From Bradyrhizobium sp. DOA9 (GTDB lineage: Bacteria; Pseudomonadota; Alphaproteobacteria; Rhizobiales; Xanthobacteraceae): a DNA stretch of 64,000 nt. Below the pieces are notes generated by a model, which had not been told where the DNA came from, searched no databases, and was given only the letters and a program-made list of their open reading frames with translations. The position numbers and the translations under genes are program-made. Every line of letters starts with the position of its first letter. Positions within the stretch are counted from its first letter, which is position 1. The stretch lies in the NCBI RefSeq assembly GCF_000617845.2, contig NZ_DF820425.1, forward strand, positions 6,020,741-6,084,740. Reading direction: 5' to 3'. This document shows positions 55,232-63,817 of the stretch, one piece after another.

Positions 55232-55246
55232 TTAACGCCGGTTTAA
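55232..55246 (-). promoter_or_regulatory. Perfect CtrA-type box upstream of flagellin 1
   Basis: TTAA (55232) and TTAA (55243) with a 7-bp spacer, preceded by the same ATGG seen at the flgB box. Another GGTTAAC half-copy lies at about 55254. Confidence 0.78.
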
Positions 55247-55293
55247 GGGATAGGGTTAACCGTGGGTGAACGCCCCTGCCCGCCCTCTCAGGC

Positions 55294-55327
55294 ACAGAAA
55301 AAGCGGCGGGGTCGAAGCCCCGCCGCT
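55294..55327 (-). terminator. Terminator of flagellin gene 2
   Basis: Minus-strand hairpin with 10-bp arms AGCGGCGGGG (55302-55311) and CCCCGCCGCT (55318-55327), followed by TTTTCTGTG. It begins about 27 bp after the stop. Confidence 0.9.
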
Positions 55328-55353
55328 CGATTTTATTCCGTATTTTCAGTAGC

Positions 55354-57630
55354 TTATCGGAGCAGCTGGAGCACGCTCTGCTGCGACGTGTTGGCCAGCG
55401 ACAGCGCCGAGACCGCGATCGACTGTCGGGTCGACAGCGCCTGGCTGTTGGCCGCCTCGACGTTGGTGTCCGCCAAAGTCAGGTTCGACGAGCCGGTCTG
55501 CAGCACGTTGATCAGGTTCTTGTTGAAGTCCTGACGGATCTGCACCACCGAGAGGTTCGAGCCGAGGCTCGAGGCCTGCGAGCGCAGCGTGCTCGAGGCG
55601 GCGTTGAGGTTGGTCAGCACCCGGTTGGCGGCGGCGTTGTCGATGAAGTCGACGCCGACCGTCAGCGAGGCGAGGCCGAGACCCTTGGAATTATAGGTCA
55701 CGCCCGTGATGTTCAGGCTCGACTTCGCGGTCTCGTCGAACACCAGCTTGAGCTGGTCACCGTTCAAGAGGTTGACACCGTTGAACGAGGAGTCCTGCGC
55801 GGTGGTGTCGATCTGGTTCAGGATATTGTTGAACTGAGACACCAGATTGGCACGCGCCGTCTGGGCGACGCCATCCTGGACGGGCGTGGACGCCGTCGAG
55901 AAGGTCAGGGCCGAGGTGAGCGTGCCGCCGATCGCACCGCCGGCAGCCGTCGAGCCCAGCGTCGAGGACGCATAGTCGTTGGACGCGGTGATCGTCAGCA
56001 GGCCGTTGGCGTCGATCGTCGCAGCCAGATTGTTGGCCTGCAGCTTGGTGTTGAGCTGATCGAGCGTCTTGACCGTGCCGTTGGTGCCGTCGCCGAAGGT
56101 GACGTTGACCGCCGTGCCGCCATTGAAGGAGGTGAAGGTCAGGGTCTTGCCGGCGATGCCGCCGATGCCGGAGGTACGCGCCGCGGTGAAGGCGGTCGCA
56201 TTGCCGGTGTTGCCGGCGAGGCCGAACACGTTCAGCGCATTGCCGGTGCCGGTGATCGACAGATCGGCGTTGACGCCGGTCGAGATCTTGAGCTGACCGG
56301 AGGTGTTGATCGTGGAGTTCGACTGACCGGAGGCGGTTGCAAGCGTGGCGGTGCCGTTGGCGGCGATCGTCGCCGTCTGCACGCCGGTGGCAAGGTCGAT
56401 CGCCTTCAGCACGTCGCTGACCGTGCCTTCCTGCAGATAGACCGTCGAGTTGCCGTTGCCGTCGGTGACGACGTTGCCGCTCGCGCCATATCCGCTCGGA
56501 ACGCTCGGCGCACCGGTCGTGCCCGGGGTCGGCGCGTTCTTGAAGGTGATGACGTGACCGTTGACGTTCAGCGACGAACCGTCCGTGATCGTTGCACCCA
56601 GCGAGGTCGCGCTCGTGGTCCGGGTGACGGACACGGTGGCGTTGCCGCCGCCTACAGACGACGTCAGGCCGAGGGCCTTGAGCAGGTCGGCCTTGCCGGT
56701 GACGCTCAGATCCGCACCCGTCGAGCTCTTCAGCGTGACCGCGCCGCCAGCAATGCTCGAAGCGGTCTGGTTGTTGCTTGTCGCGATCGTCGCAGCGCCT
56801 GCGCTGATCGACACCGTCTTGACGCCGCTGGCGAGATCAATCGCGGTCAAGAGATCGCTGACGGAACCAGTCGGAGCGGCCGCGGTACCGAGATAGACCG
56901 TGGTATTGCCGTTGCCGTCGGTGACGAGGTTGCCGCTGGCGCCGGAGCCGGACGGAACCCCCGTCACGCCCGGAGAAGCGCCGCTGCGGAACGTGATGGT
57001 CTTGCCGTTGACGGTCAGCGTGTCGCCGTCGGCGGGCTGGGCGACGCCGGCGAGGGCGGTTGCAGTCGTGCCGTTGGTGGCGATCAGGGTGGTCGCGCCG
57101 GTCAGGGTGCCGCCGGAGCCGGTCGTGCCCGCGCTGCCGGTGAAGGTACCGAGGGTGGCGCCGAGCGTGGTGGTGCCGGTCGCCGCGGTCGTGCCGCCAG
57201 CCGCGCCGCTATACAGCACGTTGCTGTTCGCGGTTGCGCTCGCATAGGAGGTCGTGCCGCGCAGGTCGGCCGCTGTGGCACCTGCGATGGTCGTGGAGAC
57301 GTTCGACTTGGTGGAGTAACCGACGGTGGTCTGCAGCGCCTGGTTGGCGATCGACTTCGCAGAGTCGATCAGCTTCTGCAGCGAGGTCAGGCCGGTGTTG
57401 GCAGCCTGCAGCACCTGGACGCCGTTGGCGATGCCATCGAGCAGGTTGTTGATGTCGCTGGCGCGGTTGTCGAGCGACTGTGCGGTGAAGAAGTTGGTGG
57501 GATTGTCCAGGGCCGAGTTGACGCTCTTGCCGGTCGACAGACGGTTCTGCGTGGTGGCGAGAAGATCGGCGGTGGACTGGAGAGACAGCAGGTTCTGACG
57601 AACCGACGCAGAGAGAACAATAGCGGACAT
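55354..57630 (-). CDS. fliC: Giant flagellin 2
   Basis: A 758-residue flagellin. Ends match flagellin 1 (SVRQNLLSLQSTADLLATTQ; ALSTRQSIAVSALSLANTSQ). The surface domain contains two related modules at about residues 201-325 and 350-475, each running from a VNGK/H-x-ITF strand through VTDGNGN-TVYL to AIDLA-GV-T and a GADLS/NADLS-I/V-TG turn. It has long stretches identical in DNA to flagellin 3. Confidence 0.95.
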   Translation of the reverse strand: MSAIVLSASVRQNLLSLQSTADLLATTQNRLSTGKSVNSALDNPTNFFTAQSLDNRASDINNLLDGIANGVQVLQAANTGLTSLQKLIDSAKSIANQALQTTVGYSTKSNVSTTIAGATAADLRGTTSYASATANSNVLYSGAAGGTTAATGTTTLGATLGTFTGSAGTTGSGGTLTGATTLIATNGTTATALAGVAQPADGDTLTVNGKTITFRSGASPGVTGVPSGSGASGNLVTDGNGNTTVYLGTAAAPTGSVSDLLTAIDLASGVKTVSISAGAATIATSNNQTASSIAGGAVTLKSSTGADLSVTGKADLLKALGLTSSVGGGNATVSVTRTTSATSLGATITDGSSLNVNGHVITFKNAPTPGTTGAPSVPSGYGASGNVVTDGNGNSTVYLQEGTVSDVLKAIDLATGVQTATIAANGTATLATASGQSNSTINTSGQLKISTGVNADLSITGTGNALNVFGLAGNTGNATAFTAARTSGIGGIAGKTLTFTSFNGGTAVNVTFGDGTNGTVKTLDQLNTKLQANNLAATIDANGLLTITASNDYASSTLGSTAAGGAIGGTLTSALTFSTASTPVQDGVAQTARANLVSQFNNILNQIDTTAQDSSFNGVNLLNGDQLKLVFDETAKSSLNITGVTYNSKGLGLASLTVGVDFIDNAAANRVLTNLNAASSTLRSQASSLGSNLSVVQIRQDFNKNLINVLQTGSSNLTLADTNVEAANSQALSTRQSIAVSALSLANTSQQSVLQLLR
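56323..57189. repeat. Segment near-identical to flagellin 3
   Basis: 56323-56886 (564 bp) appears identical base for base to 58928-59491, and 56987-57189 (203 bp) to 59592-59794, both at an offset of exactly 2605. The 100 bp between them differs at many positions, as do the flanks. Confidence 0.88.
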
Positions 57631-57893
57631 GACTCTTACCCTTCTGGCTTACGCGTCTTCGTTCGATCGCTTCCGGATCGAGTGACGGGGCCAGCGTGCC
57701 GTGACATGGCTAACAAAGGGTGAAGCGCACAAGGCCGGCATAAGCGCCGGTTCACCATAAGTAGGCGGACGATGCGGGCGCGCGGCGCAATCCATCTGAA
57801 ATCATTGGCACTTCCCGGCGCTTACGCTCCATTAACCATAACCGCTGGTTACTTTTCGAGTGACGCCTTCCCTTCGAAAATCTCCGAACAGTG

Positions 57894-57929
57894 CGCAAAA
57901 AGAAAGCGGCGGGGCCGAAGCCCCGCCGC
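57894..57929 (-). terminator. Terminator of flagellin gene 3
   Basis: Minus-strand hairpin with 10-bp arms GCGGCGGGGC (57906-57915) and GCCCCGCCGC (57920-57929), loop CGAA, then TTTCTTTTTGCGC. The rest of the 328-bp gap up to flagellin 2 holds one TTAACCAT half-box at 57832-57839 and no gene. Confidence 0.9.
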
Positions 57930-57958
57930 CGTGATCGTCGTGCGATGCCGTCCGCGAC

Positions 57959-60235
57959 TTAGCGGAGCAGCTGGAGCACGCTCTGCTGCGACTGGTTGGC
58001 CAGCGACAGCGCGGATACCGCGATCGACTGGCGGGTCGACAGCGCCTGGCTGTTGGCCGCCTCGACGTTGGTGTCGGCCAGCGTCAGGTTCGACGAGCCG
58101 GTCTGCAGCACGTTGATCAGGTTCTTGTTGAAGTCCTGTCGGACCTGCACGATCGTCAGGTTCGAACCCAGAGCCGAGGCCTGCGAGCGCAGCGTGCTCG
58201 ACGCGGCGTTGAGGTTGGTCAGCACCTTGTTGGTGGCAGCGTTATCGATGAAGTCGATACCGCTGGTCAGCGAGGCGAGGCCGAGACCCTTGGAGTTGTA
58301 GGTCACACCGGTGATGCTGAGGCTCGACTTTGCAGTCTCGTCGAACACCAGCTTGAGCTGGTCGCCGTTCAAGAGGTTGACGCCGTTGAACGAGGAGTCC
58401 TGGGCAGTCGAGTCGATCTGCTGAAGGATGTTGTTGAACTGATTGACCAGGTTGGCACGCGAGGTCTGGGCAACCGTATCCTGGACGGGGGTGGAAGCCG
58501 TCGAGAACGTCAGCGACGTCGTCAGCGTGCCGCCGATCGCACCGCCAGCGGCGCTCGAACCGATGGTCGAGGACGCGTAGTCGTTGGTGGTCGAGACCGT
58601 CAGCAGACCGTTGGCGTCGATCGTCGCCGTCAGGTTGTTGGCCTGCAGCTTGGTGTTGAGCTGATCGAGCGTCTTGACCGTGCCGTTGGTGCCGTCGCCG
58701 AAGGTGACGTTGACCGCCGTGCCGCCGTTGAAGGAGGTGAAGGTCAAGGTCTTGCCGCTGATACCGCCGATGCCGGAGGTGCGGGCCGCGGTGAAGGCGG
58801 TCGCAGTTCCGGTGTTGCCGGCGAGGCCGAGCGCGTTCAGCGCATTGCCGGTGCCGGTGATCGACAGATCGGCATTGACGCCGGTCGAGATCTTGAGCAG
58901 GCCGGAGGCGTTGATCGACGAGTTGGTCTGACCGGAGGCGGTTGCAAGCGTGGCGGTGCCGTTGGCGGCGATCGTCGCCGTCTGCACGCCGGTGGCAAGG
59001 TCGATCGCCTTCAGCACGTCGCTGACCGTGCCTTCCTGCAGATAGACCGTCGAGTTGCCGTTGCCGTCGGTGACGACGTTGCCGCTCGCGCCATATCCGC
59101 TCGGAACGCTCGGCGCACCGGTCGTGCCCGGGGTCGGCGCGTTCTTGAAGGTGATGACGTGACCGTTGACGTTCAGCGACGAACCGTCCGTGATCGTTGC
59201 ACCCAGCGAGGTCGCGCTCGTGGTCCGGGTGACGGACACGGTGGCGTTGCCGCCGCCTACAGACGACGTCAGGCCGAGGGCCTTGAGCAGGTCGGCCTTG
59301 CCGGTGACGCTCAGATCCGCACCCGTCGAGCTCTTCAGCGTGACCGCGCCGCCAGCAATGCTCGAAGCGGTCTGGTTGTTGCTTGTCGCGATCGTCGCAG
59401 CGCCTGCGCTGATCGACACCGTCTTGACGCCGCTGGCGAGATCAATCGCGGTCAAGAGATCGCTGACGGAACCAGTCGGAGCGGCCGCGGTGCCGAGATA
59501 GACCGTGGTATTGCCGTTGCCGTCGGTGACAAGGTTGCCGCTGACGCCGGAGCCGGTCGGAACGGCGGTCGTTGCCGGAGCAGAACCGCTACGGAACGTG
59601 ATGGTCTTGCCGTTGACGGTCAGCGTGTCGCCGTCGGCGGGCTGGGCGACGCCGGCGAGGGCGGTTGCAGTCGTGCCGTTGGTGGCGATCAGGGTGGTCG
59701 CGCCGGTCAGGGTGCCGCCGGAGCCGGTCGTGCCCGCGCTGCCGGTGAAGGTACCGAGGGTGGCGCCGAGCGTGGTGGTGCCGGTCGCCGCGGTGGTGCC
59801 GCCAGCCGCGCCGCTATACAGCACGTTGCTGTTCGCGGTTGCGCTCGCATAGGAGGTGGTGCCGCGCAGGTCGGCCGCCGTCGCACCCGAGATGGTGGCG
59901 GAGACGTTCGACTTGGTGGAGTAGCCGACGGTGGTCTGCAGCGCCTGGTTGGCGATCGACTTCGCAGAGTCGATCAGCTTCTGCAGCGAGGTGATGCCGG
60001 TGTTGGCAGCCTGCAGCACCTGGACGCCGTTGGCGATGCCATCGAGCAGGTTGTTGATGTCGCTGGCGCGGTTGTCGAGCGACTGTGCGGTGAAGAAGTT
60101 GGTGGGATTGTCCAGGGCCGAGTTGACGCTCTTGCCGGTCGACAGACGGTTCTGCGTGGTGGCGAGGAGGTCAGCGGTGGACTGGAGGGAGAGCAGGTTC
60201 TGACGAACCGATGCGGAGAGGACGATACCGGACAT
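57959..60235 (-). CDS. fliC: Giant flagellin 3
   Basis: A 758-residue flagellin, closest to flagellin 2: same length, same two internal modules and near-identical central DNA, with most changes in the last 300 residues. Conserved ends and no cysteine, as in its paralogues. It lies closest to flbT. No clear sigma-28, sigma-54 or full CtrA box was found upstream of it or of flagellin 2. Confidence 0.95.
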   Translation of the reverse strand: MSGIVLSASVRQNLLSLQSTADLLATTQNRLSTGKSVNSALDNPTNFFTAQSLDNRASDINNLLDGIANGVQVLQAANTGITSLQKLIDSAKSIANQALQTTVGYSTKSNVSATISGATAADLRGTTSYASATANSNVLYSGAAGGTTAATGTTTLGATLGTFTGSAGTTGSGGTLTGATTLIATNGTTATALAGVAQPADGDTLTVNGKTITFRSGSAPATTAVPTGSGVSGNLVTDGNGNTTVYLGTAAAPTGSVSDLLTAIDLASGVKTVSISAGAATIATSNNQTASSIAGGAVTLKSSTGADLSVTGKADLLKALGLTSSVGGGNATVSVTRTTSATSLGATITDGSSLNVNGHVITFKNAPTPGTTGAPSVPSGYGASGNVVTDGNGNSTVYLQEGTVSDVLKAIDLATGVQTATIAANGTATLATASGQTNSSINASGLLKISTGVNADLSITGTGNALNALGLAGNTGTATAFTAARTSGIGGISGKTLTFTSFNGGTAVNVTFGDGTNGTVKTLDQLNTKLQANNLTATIDANGLLTVSTTNDYASSTIGSSAAGGAIGGTLTTSLTFSTASTPVQDTVAQTSRANLVNQFNNILQQIDSTAQDSSFNGVNLLNGDQLKLVFDETAKSSLSITGVTYNSKGLGLASLTSGIDFIDNAATNKVLTNLNAASSTLRSQASALGSNLTIVQVRQDFNKNLINVLQTGSSNLTLADTNVEAANSQALSTRQSIAVSALSLANQSQQSVLQLLR
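58928..59794. repeat. Segment near-identical to flagellin 2
   Basis: Counterpart of 56323-57189: two exactly matching blocks (58928-59491 and 59592-59794) around a diverged 100-bp patch. Confidence 0.88.
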
Positions 60236-60555
60236 GACTCTGTTACCTTTCTGGTAAACGACGCTACTGTTACACGTCTGCTTGGATCGCGATCGATCCA
60301 GCGACGGCGGACGGTGGCGCCGAGTCCTCTAACGAAACATGAAATGAAACCCGCGCTTTTGCCCGGTCACGCGTGATTCGGTCCCGGAAGCGGCGCGCAT
60401 GGCGGCACCGCAGCACAAATCCCGCCATTGAAAGGATTGGGCTTTTTGGCGGGAACGACCCGAATTTACAGCTCGTTAACTAGTTGCAAGCGAGAATCAC
60501 GTCCTGATAGGCCGCAACGAACGCTCGGTTACGAAAGCGTTGATGGAGAACAGGA
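60236..60555. other. Divergent flagellin 3 / flbT gap
   Basis: 320 bp without a gene. It contains a GTTAACTAGTTGC stretch at about 60475 that resembles one half of a CtrA box but has no matching second half. No other signal recognised. Confidence 0.4.
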
Positions 60556-60996
60556 ATGGCCCTCAAGGTCGAGCTCAAGCCGCACGAACGCATCATCGTC
60601 GGCAATTCCGTGATCACCAATACCGACCAGCGGGCCCGCCTCCTGATCGATGGCGAGAACGTGCCGATCCTGCGCGAGCGCGACATCCTCACGCCGGAGA
60701 CCGCCGACACGCCCGCCAAGCTCGTCTATCTGGCGGTCCAGCTCATGTACATCTCCCCGGATCCGCAGACCCAGCACGGCACTTATTTCAACCTGGTGCG
60801 GGACATCGTCACCGCGGTGCCGAGCTCCTGGCCGATCATCGAAGGCATCAACAACAACATCCTGAACGGCGACCTCTACCGGGCGCTGAAGGAAGCCCGC
60901 AAGCTGATCGCCTATGAAGAGAAGCTGCGCACCCAGTTCGAGGCCACGCATCCCACGACGGCCGCGGACAAGGACGACGTCAGCACCGCCGCCTGA
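60556..60996 (+). CDS. flbT: Flagellin translational repressor FlbT
   Basis: A 146-residue RNA-associated regulator starting MALKVELKPHERIIVGNSVI and containing LRERDILTPETADTPAKLVY, then LAVQLMYI, conserved in FlbT. In Caulobacter FlbT binds the 5' end of flagellin mRNA and limits its translation until the hook is built. It sits opposite flaF across the flagellin genes. CAGGA precedes the ATG. Confidence 0.94.
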   Translation: MALKVELKPHERIIVGNSVITNTDQRARLLIDGENVPILRERDILTPETADTPAKLVYLAVQLMYISPDPQTQHGTYFNLVRDIVTAVPSSWPIIEGINNNILNGDLYRALKEARKLIAYEEKLRTQFEATHPTTAADKDDVSTAA

Positions 60997-61013
60997 TACA
61001 GCCGTTCGCGCCA

Positions 61014-61055
61014 ACGACAACGGCCCCGGATCGCCTCCGGGGCCGTTGTCGTTTC
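61014..61055. terminator. Strong bidirectional terminator after flbT
   Basis: A 17-bp stem (61014-61030 with 61036-61052; ACGACAACGGCCCCGGA and its complement) and a 5-nt loop, between the convergent ends of flbT and the decarboxylase gene. It marks the right border of the flagellar locus. Confidence 0.88.
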
Positions 61056-61069
61056 AGGTGTTCGTCAAG

Positions 61070-62566
61070 CTATTGCGCCGCGAGCGGCGGCGCATCGACC
61101 TCGATCACTCCACCGCTCCGCTGTCCACCGAACTGCAGCACGGCCGCGACCAGCGCATCGATGTCCGTCGCCTCGGTGCGATGGTTGACGATCGCAGCCC
61201 GGATCGCAAACTTGCCCGCCAGCGTCGTGCTCGACGGCGCGGCGATGCCGGCCTCCTGGATGTCGGCGACGATCTCGCGATTGACGGCGTCATCGGCTCG
61301 GTAGCGGAAGCAGACGATGTTGAGATTGACCGGCGCCAGCAATTCGAGCCGAGGTTCGGCCAGCACGCGCGCCTCCAGATATTTCGCCAGCGCGCAGCAG
61401 CGCGCGATCACCGCACCGATCCGATCGGTGCCGAACGTCTTCAGCGTGAACCACGTCTTCAGCGCCCGGAAGCCGCGCGACAGATCGGGACCGAGATCGC
61501 AGGGCCAGACCGCGCCCGCCGCAAGCCCCCTCGCCTCGCGGCGCAGATAGGCAGCGGGCTGCGCGAAGGCCTGCCGATGCTGCTCGCCGTCGCGCACCAG
61601 CAGAAAGCCTGCGTCGTACGGCACCTGTCCCCATTTGTGGAAGTCGAGTGCGATGGAATCCGCAAGCTCGATGCCGCCGAGCAGCGGCGCAAGCTCCGGC
61701 GACAGGATCGCGAGCGCACCGAAAGCGCCGTCGACGTGAAACCAGATTCCTTCGTCGCGGCACAGCTCGGCAATCGCCCTGAGGTCGTCGATCGCCCCGA
61801 TATCGACCGTGCCGGCGGATGCGACCACCAGAAACGGCTTGAAGTCGACCTCGCGATCGACGGCGATCTGCGCGCGCAGCGCGGCAACGTCGATGCGATG
61901 ATCGGCATCGACGGCGATCTTGCGCAGCGCGTCGGTGCCGAGCCCGGCAACGTCCATCGCCCTCGAGATGCAGCCATGCGCTGCCTGCGACGCATAGGCC
62001 GTGAGCAGCGCACCGTCATTGCCGATGCCGTGCTGCCGCGCCAGCGTGCCGAGCGCGGCGGTGCGCGACACCAATACGGCCATCAGATTGGCCATCGACG
62101 TGCCCGTGACGAAGATGCCGCTTGCGCTCTCGGGGAGGAGGAACAGGCGACGCATCCAGTCGACGATCTGGCGCTCGACCTCGATCGGCATGTGGTCGCG
62201 TCCGCCGAGATTGGCGTTGAGTCCGGCGGCGAGCATCTCCGCGAGCATGCCGACCGCGGTGCCGCCGCCATGCACCCAGCCCATGAAGCCGGGATGGACG
62301 TTACCCGTCGCGTAAGGCGCGACATGTTCGGTGAACTCGCGATAGACGTCCGCAAGATCGCTCGCCTCGCGCGGCACGTCGGTCTTGAGCGCCGCGCGGA
62401 CCTCGGCGGGGATCGGCTGCCACACCGGACGCGCCCGGACATTGGCGATGCCGTCGATCGTCTCGTCCAGCATGCGGTGGGCCAGCGCGCGAAACTCGCT
62501 CCAGTCCTGCGGATCGAGCGAGGTATTCGCGACGGAGCTTTGCGTATTGCGGATGATCTCGTTCAC
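61070..62566 (-). CDS. PLP-dependent decarboxylase (aromatic amino acid decarboxylase family)
   Basis: A 498-residue group II decarboxylase. It has HPGFMGWVHGGGTAVGMLAE near the N-terminus, the cofactor-stacking region GIFVTGTSMANLMAVLVSRT, the active-site Asp in GIWFHVDGAFGA and the PLP lysine in ALDFHKWGQVPYDAG. It would decarboxylate an amino acid to an amine. The GTG start at 62566 overlaps the stop of the ATP-grasp gene upstream (GTGA), so the two are coupled. GGGAGAG lies ahead of it. Confidence 0.9.
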   Translation of the reverse strand: MNEIIRNTQSSVANTSLDPQDWSEFRALAHRMLDETIDGIANVRARPVWQPIPAEVRAALKTDVPREASDLADVYREFTEHVAPYATGNVHPGFMGWVHGGGTAVGMLAEMLAAGLNANLGGRDHMPIEVERQIVDWMRRLFLLPESASGIFVTGTSMANLMAVLVSRTAALGTLARQHGIGNDGALLTAYASQAAHGCISRAMDVAGLGTDALRKIAVDADHRIDVAALRAQIAVDREVDFKPFLVVASAGTVDIGAIDDLRAIAELCRDEGIWFHVDGAFGALAILSPELAPLLGGIELADSIALDFHKWGQVPYDAGFLLVRDGEQHRQAFAQPAAYLRREARGLAAGAVWPCDLGPDLSRGFRALKTWFTLKTFGTDRIGAVIARCCALAKYLEARVLAEPRLELLAPVNLNIVCFRYRADDAVNREIVADIQEAGIAAPSSTTLAGKFAIRAAIVNHRTEATDIDALVAAVLQFGGQRSGGVIEVDAPPLAAQ

Positions 62567-63816
62567 GCTGCGCTCTCCCTGCCCGTCTTTGCGTGTCGCG
62601 ACAGCATCGCCGTGAACGCGGCAAAGATCTTGCGCATCTGCGGCGGCTTGTACGGAAACACGACCGGCGAATCCATGTTGTGCACGACGGCGGTGTTGTC
62701 GGCCTCGAACACCAGAAGCTCGCCGTTCGCGTTCTCGGCGCAATCGACGATGAAGTAATCGAGGCCGACGCGCCGGCTCATCTCCTCGAGGGCGCTTCTG
62801 TGACGGTCGCCGAACGCATGGTCGAAGTCGCGCATGAAGGCGGCTTCCTCGGCCCGCTTCTCTTCGCTGAAGGCCATGTAGGCGTTGAGATACCAGATGT
62901 CCCAGCGGTCGGCGATCGCCATGTGGCACGCGTAGGGCTTGCCGTCGACCATGGTGAGGCGATACTTGCGGTAGAGCCCGTCAGGGCTCACGTAATCGAC
63001 GAAGCGCGCGACGAAGAAGTCGTGCTCTTTCCGTTCGGCGAGGTAGGCCGCGAGCGCCGCCGCATCGTCGAGCCTTGCGAGCCCGACTCCGGCATGCGAG
63101 CCGCGCGGCCGTGCGATCATCGGAAAGTGCAATTCGCCTGCGGTGTCCGTACACGCGATCCGTCCCTGCGAGAGGTCCGACAATTGCGCGCGCGTTACGT
63201 GGACGGTCGCGGGAATGTCGAGGCCGGGCACGTCGGCCAGCAGCCGGTACAGCTTGTCGCGATCGAGATTGCCGATGCGATCGGGGCGATTGAGCAGCGG
63301 CCGCGGCCAGCGCGGCGCGGCCTTTTCGATCAGCGCGAGCGCCTCGCGGCATTCCTCGGAATCGGACGCGACGACGATGGCCACGTCGTGCTCGGGCAAG
63401 GTCTCGGGCAAACCGACGCCCTTGATCACATAGAGCGTCAGCAGCTCGACATCGGAGCCTTCGAGCAGGAAATCGATCGGCGTGTTGCCGCCCATGTCGA
63501 TGTCGGCTCCGAGCGCGAGCAGGCGCATACCCGGCTTCGGGGCTGCGCTCGGCGTTCGGAACAATTGATGGAAGGCCAGCACTTCGGACTGGATCGCAAG
63601 CCCGCGATCCTTGTCGCCCAGCAGCTGGGTGATCAGCGACAGGTCCAGCCCCTCGCCCGCCAACGCGGTCCCTGCCGCGATGCGCGCGACGAGCTGGTCT
63701 CGCAACGGATGCAGATCGACGCCTTCGAAGGCCCGGCGCGTCAGTTGCGCAAAGCCGATGCGGTCGGCATAGTTCGCCGCGGTCACGCCGATCGGCGCGG
63801 AAACCGGATGCTGCAT
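62563..63816 (-). CDS. ATP-grasp family protein, unknown ligase
   Basis: A 417-residue protein. The C-terminal 250 residues have ATP-grasp features: FPMIARPRGSHAGVGLARLD as the nucleotide loop, YRKYRLTMVDGKPYACHMAI in the second domain, and VFEADNTAVVHNMD as the metal-binding end. The N-terminal 160 residues form a separate domain (MRLLALGADIDMGGNTPIDF, LTLYVIKGVGLPETLPEHDV), possibly a pre-ATP-grasp fold. Such enzymes join a carboxylate to an amine or thiol. It sits 1 bp downstream of an unrecognised gene and overlaps the decarboxylase gene. Confidence 0.8.
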   Translation of the reverse strand: MQHPVSAPIGVTAANYADRIGFAQLTRRAFEGVDLHPLRDQLVARIAAGTALAGEGLDLSLITQLLGDKDRGLAIQSEVLAFHQLFRTPSAAPKPGMRLLALGADIDMGGNTPIDFLLEGSDVELLTLYVIKGVGLPETLPEHDVAIVVASDSEECREALALIEKAAPRWPRPLLNRPDRIGNLDRDKLYRLLADVPGLDIPATVHVTRAQLSDLSQGRIACTDTAGELHFPMIARPRGSHAGVGLARLDDAAALAAYLAERKEHDFFVARFVDYVSPDGLYRKYRLTMVDGKPYACHMAIADRWDIWYLNAYMAFSEEKRAEEAAFMRDFDHAFGDRHRSALEEMSRRVGLDYFIVDCAENANGELLVFEADNTAVVHNMDSPVVFPYKPPQMRKIFAAFTAMLSRHAKTGRESAA

Positions 63817-63817
63817 C

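Noticed and set aside
57832..57839. TTAACCAT half-box as a CtrA site for flagellin 2
   Set aside because: No matching second half at the right spacing and it lies about 200 bp from the start, next to the flagellin 3 terminator.
55137..60320. Sigma-28 or sigma-54 promoters before the flagellins
   Set aside because: Candidate GG/GC or TAAA-type pairs did not have correct spacing in any of the three upstream regions.
56554..60376. Two open frames of 389 and 405 residues antisense to flagellins 2 and 3
   Set aside because: They mirror each other only because the flagellins are near-identical there; Gly/Arg/Ala composition is that of antisense GC-rich DNA.
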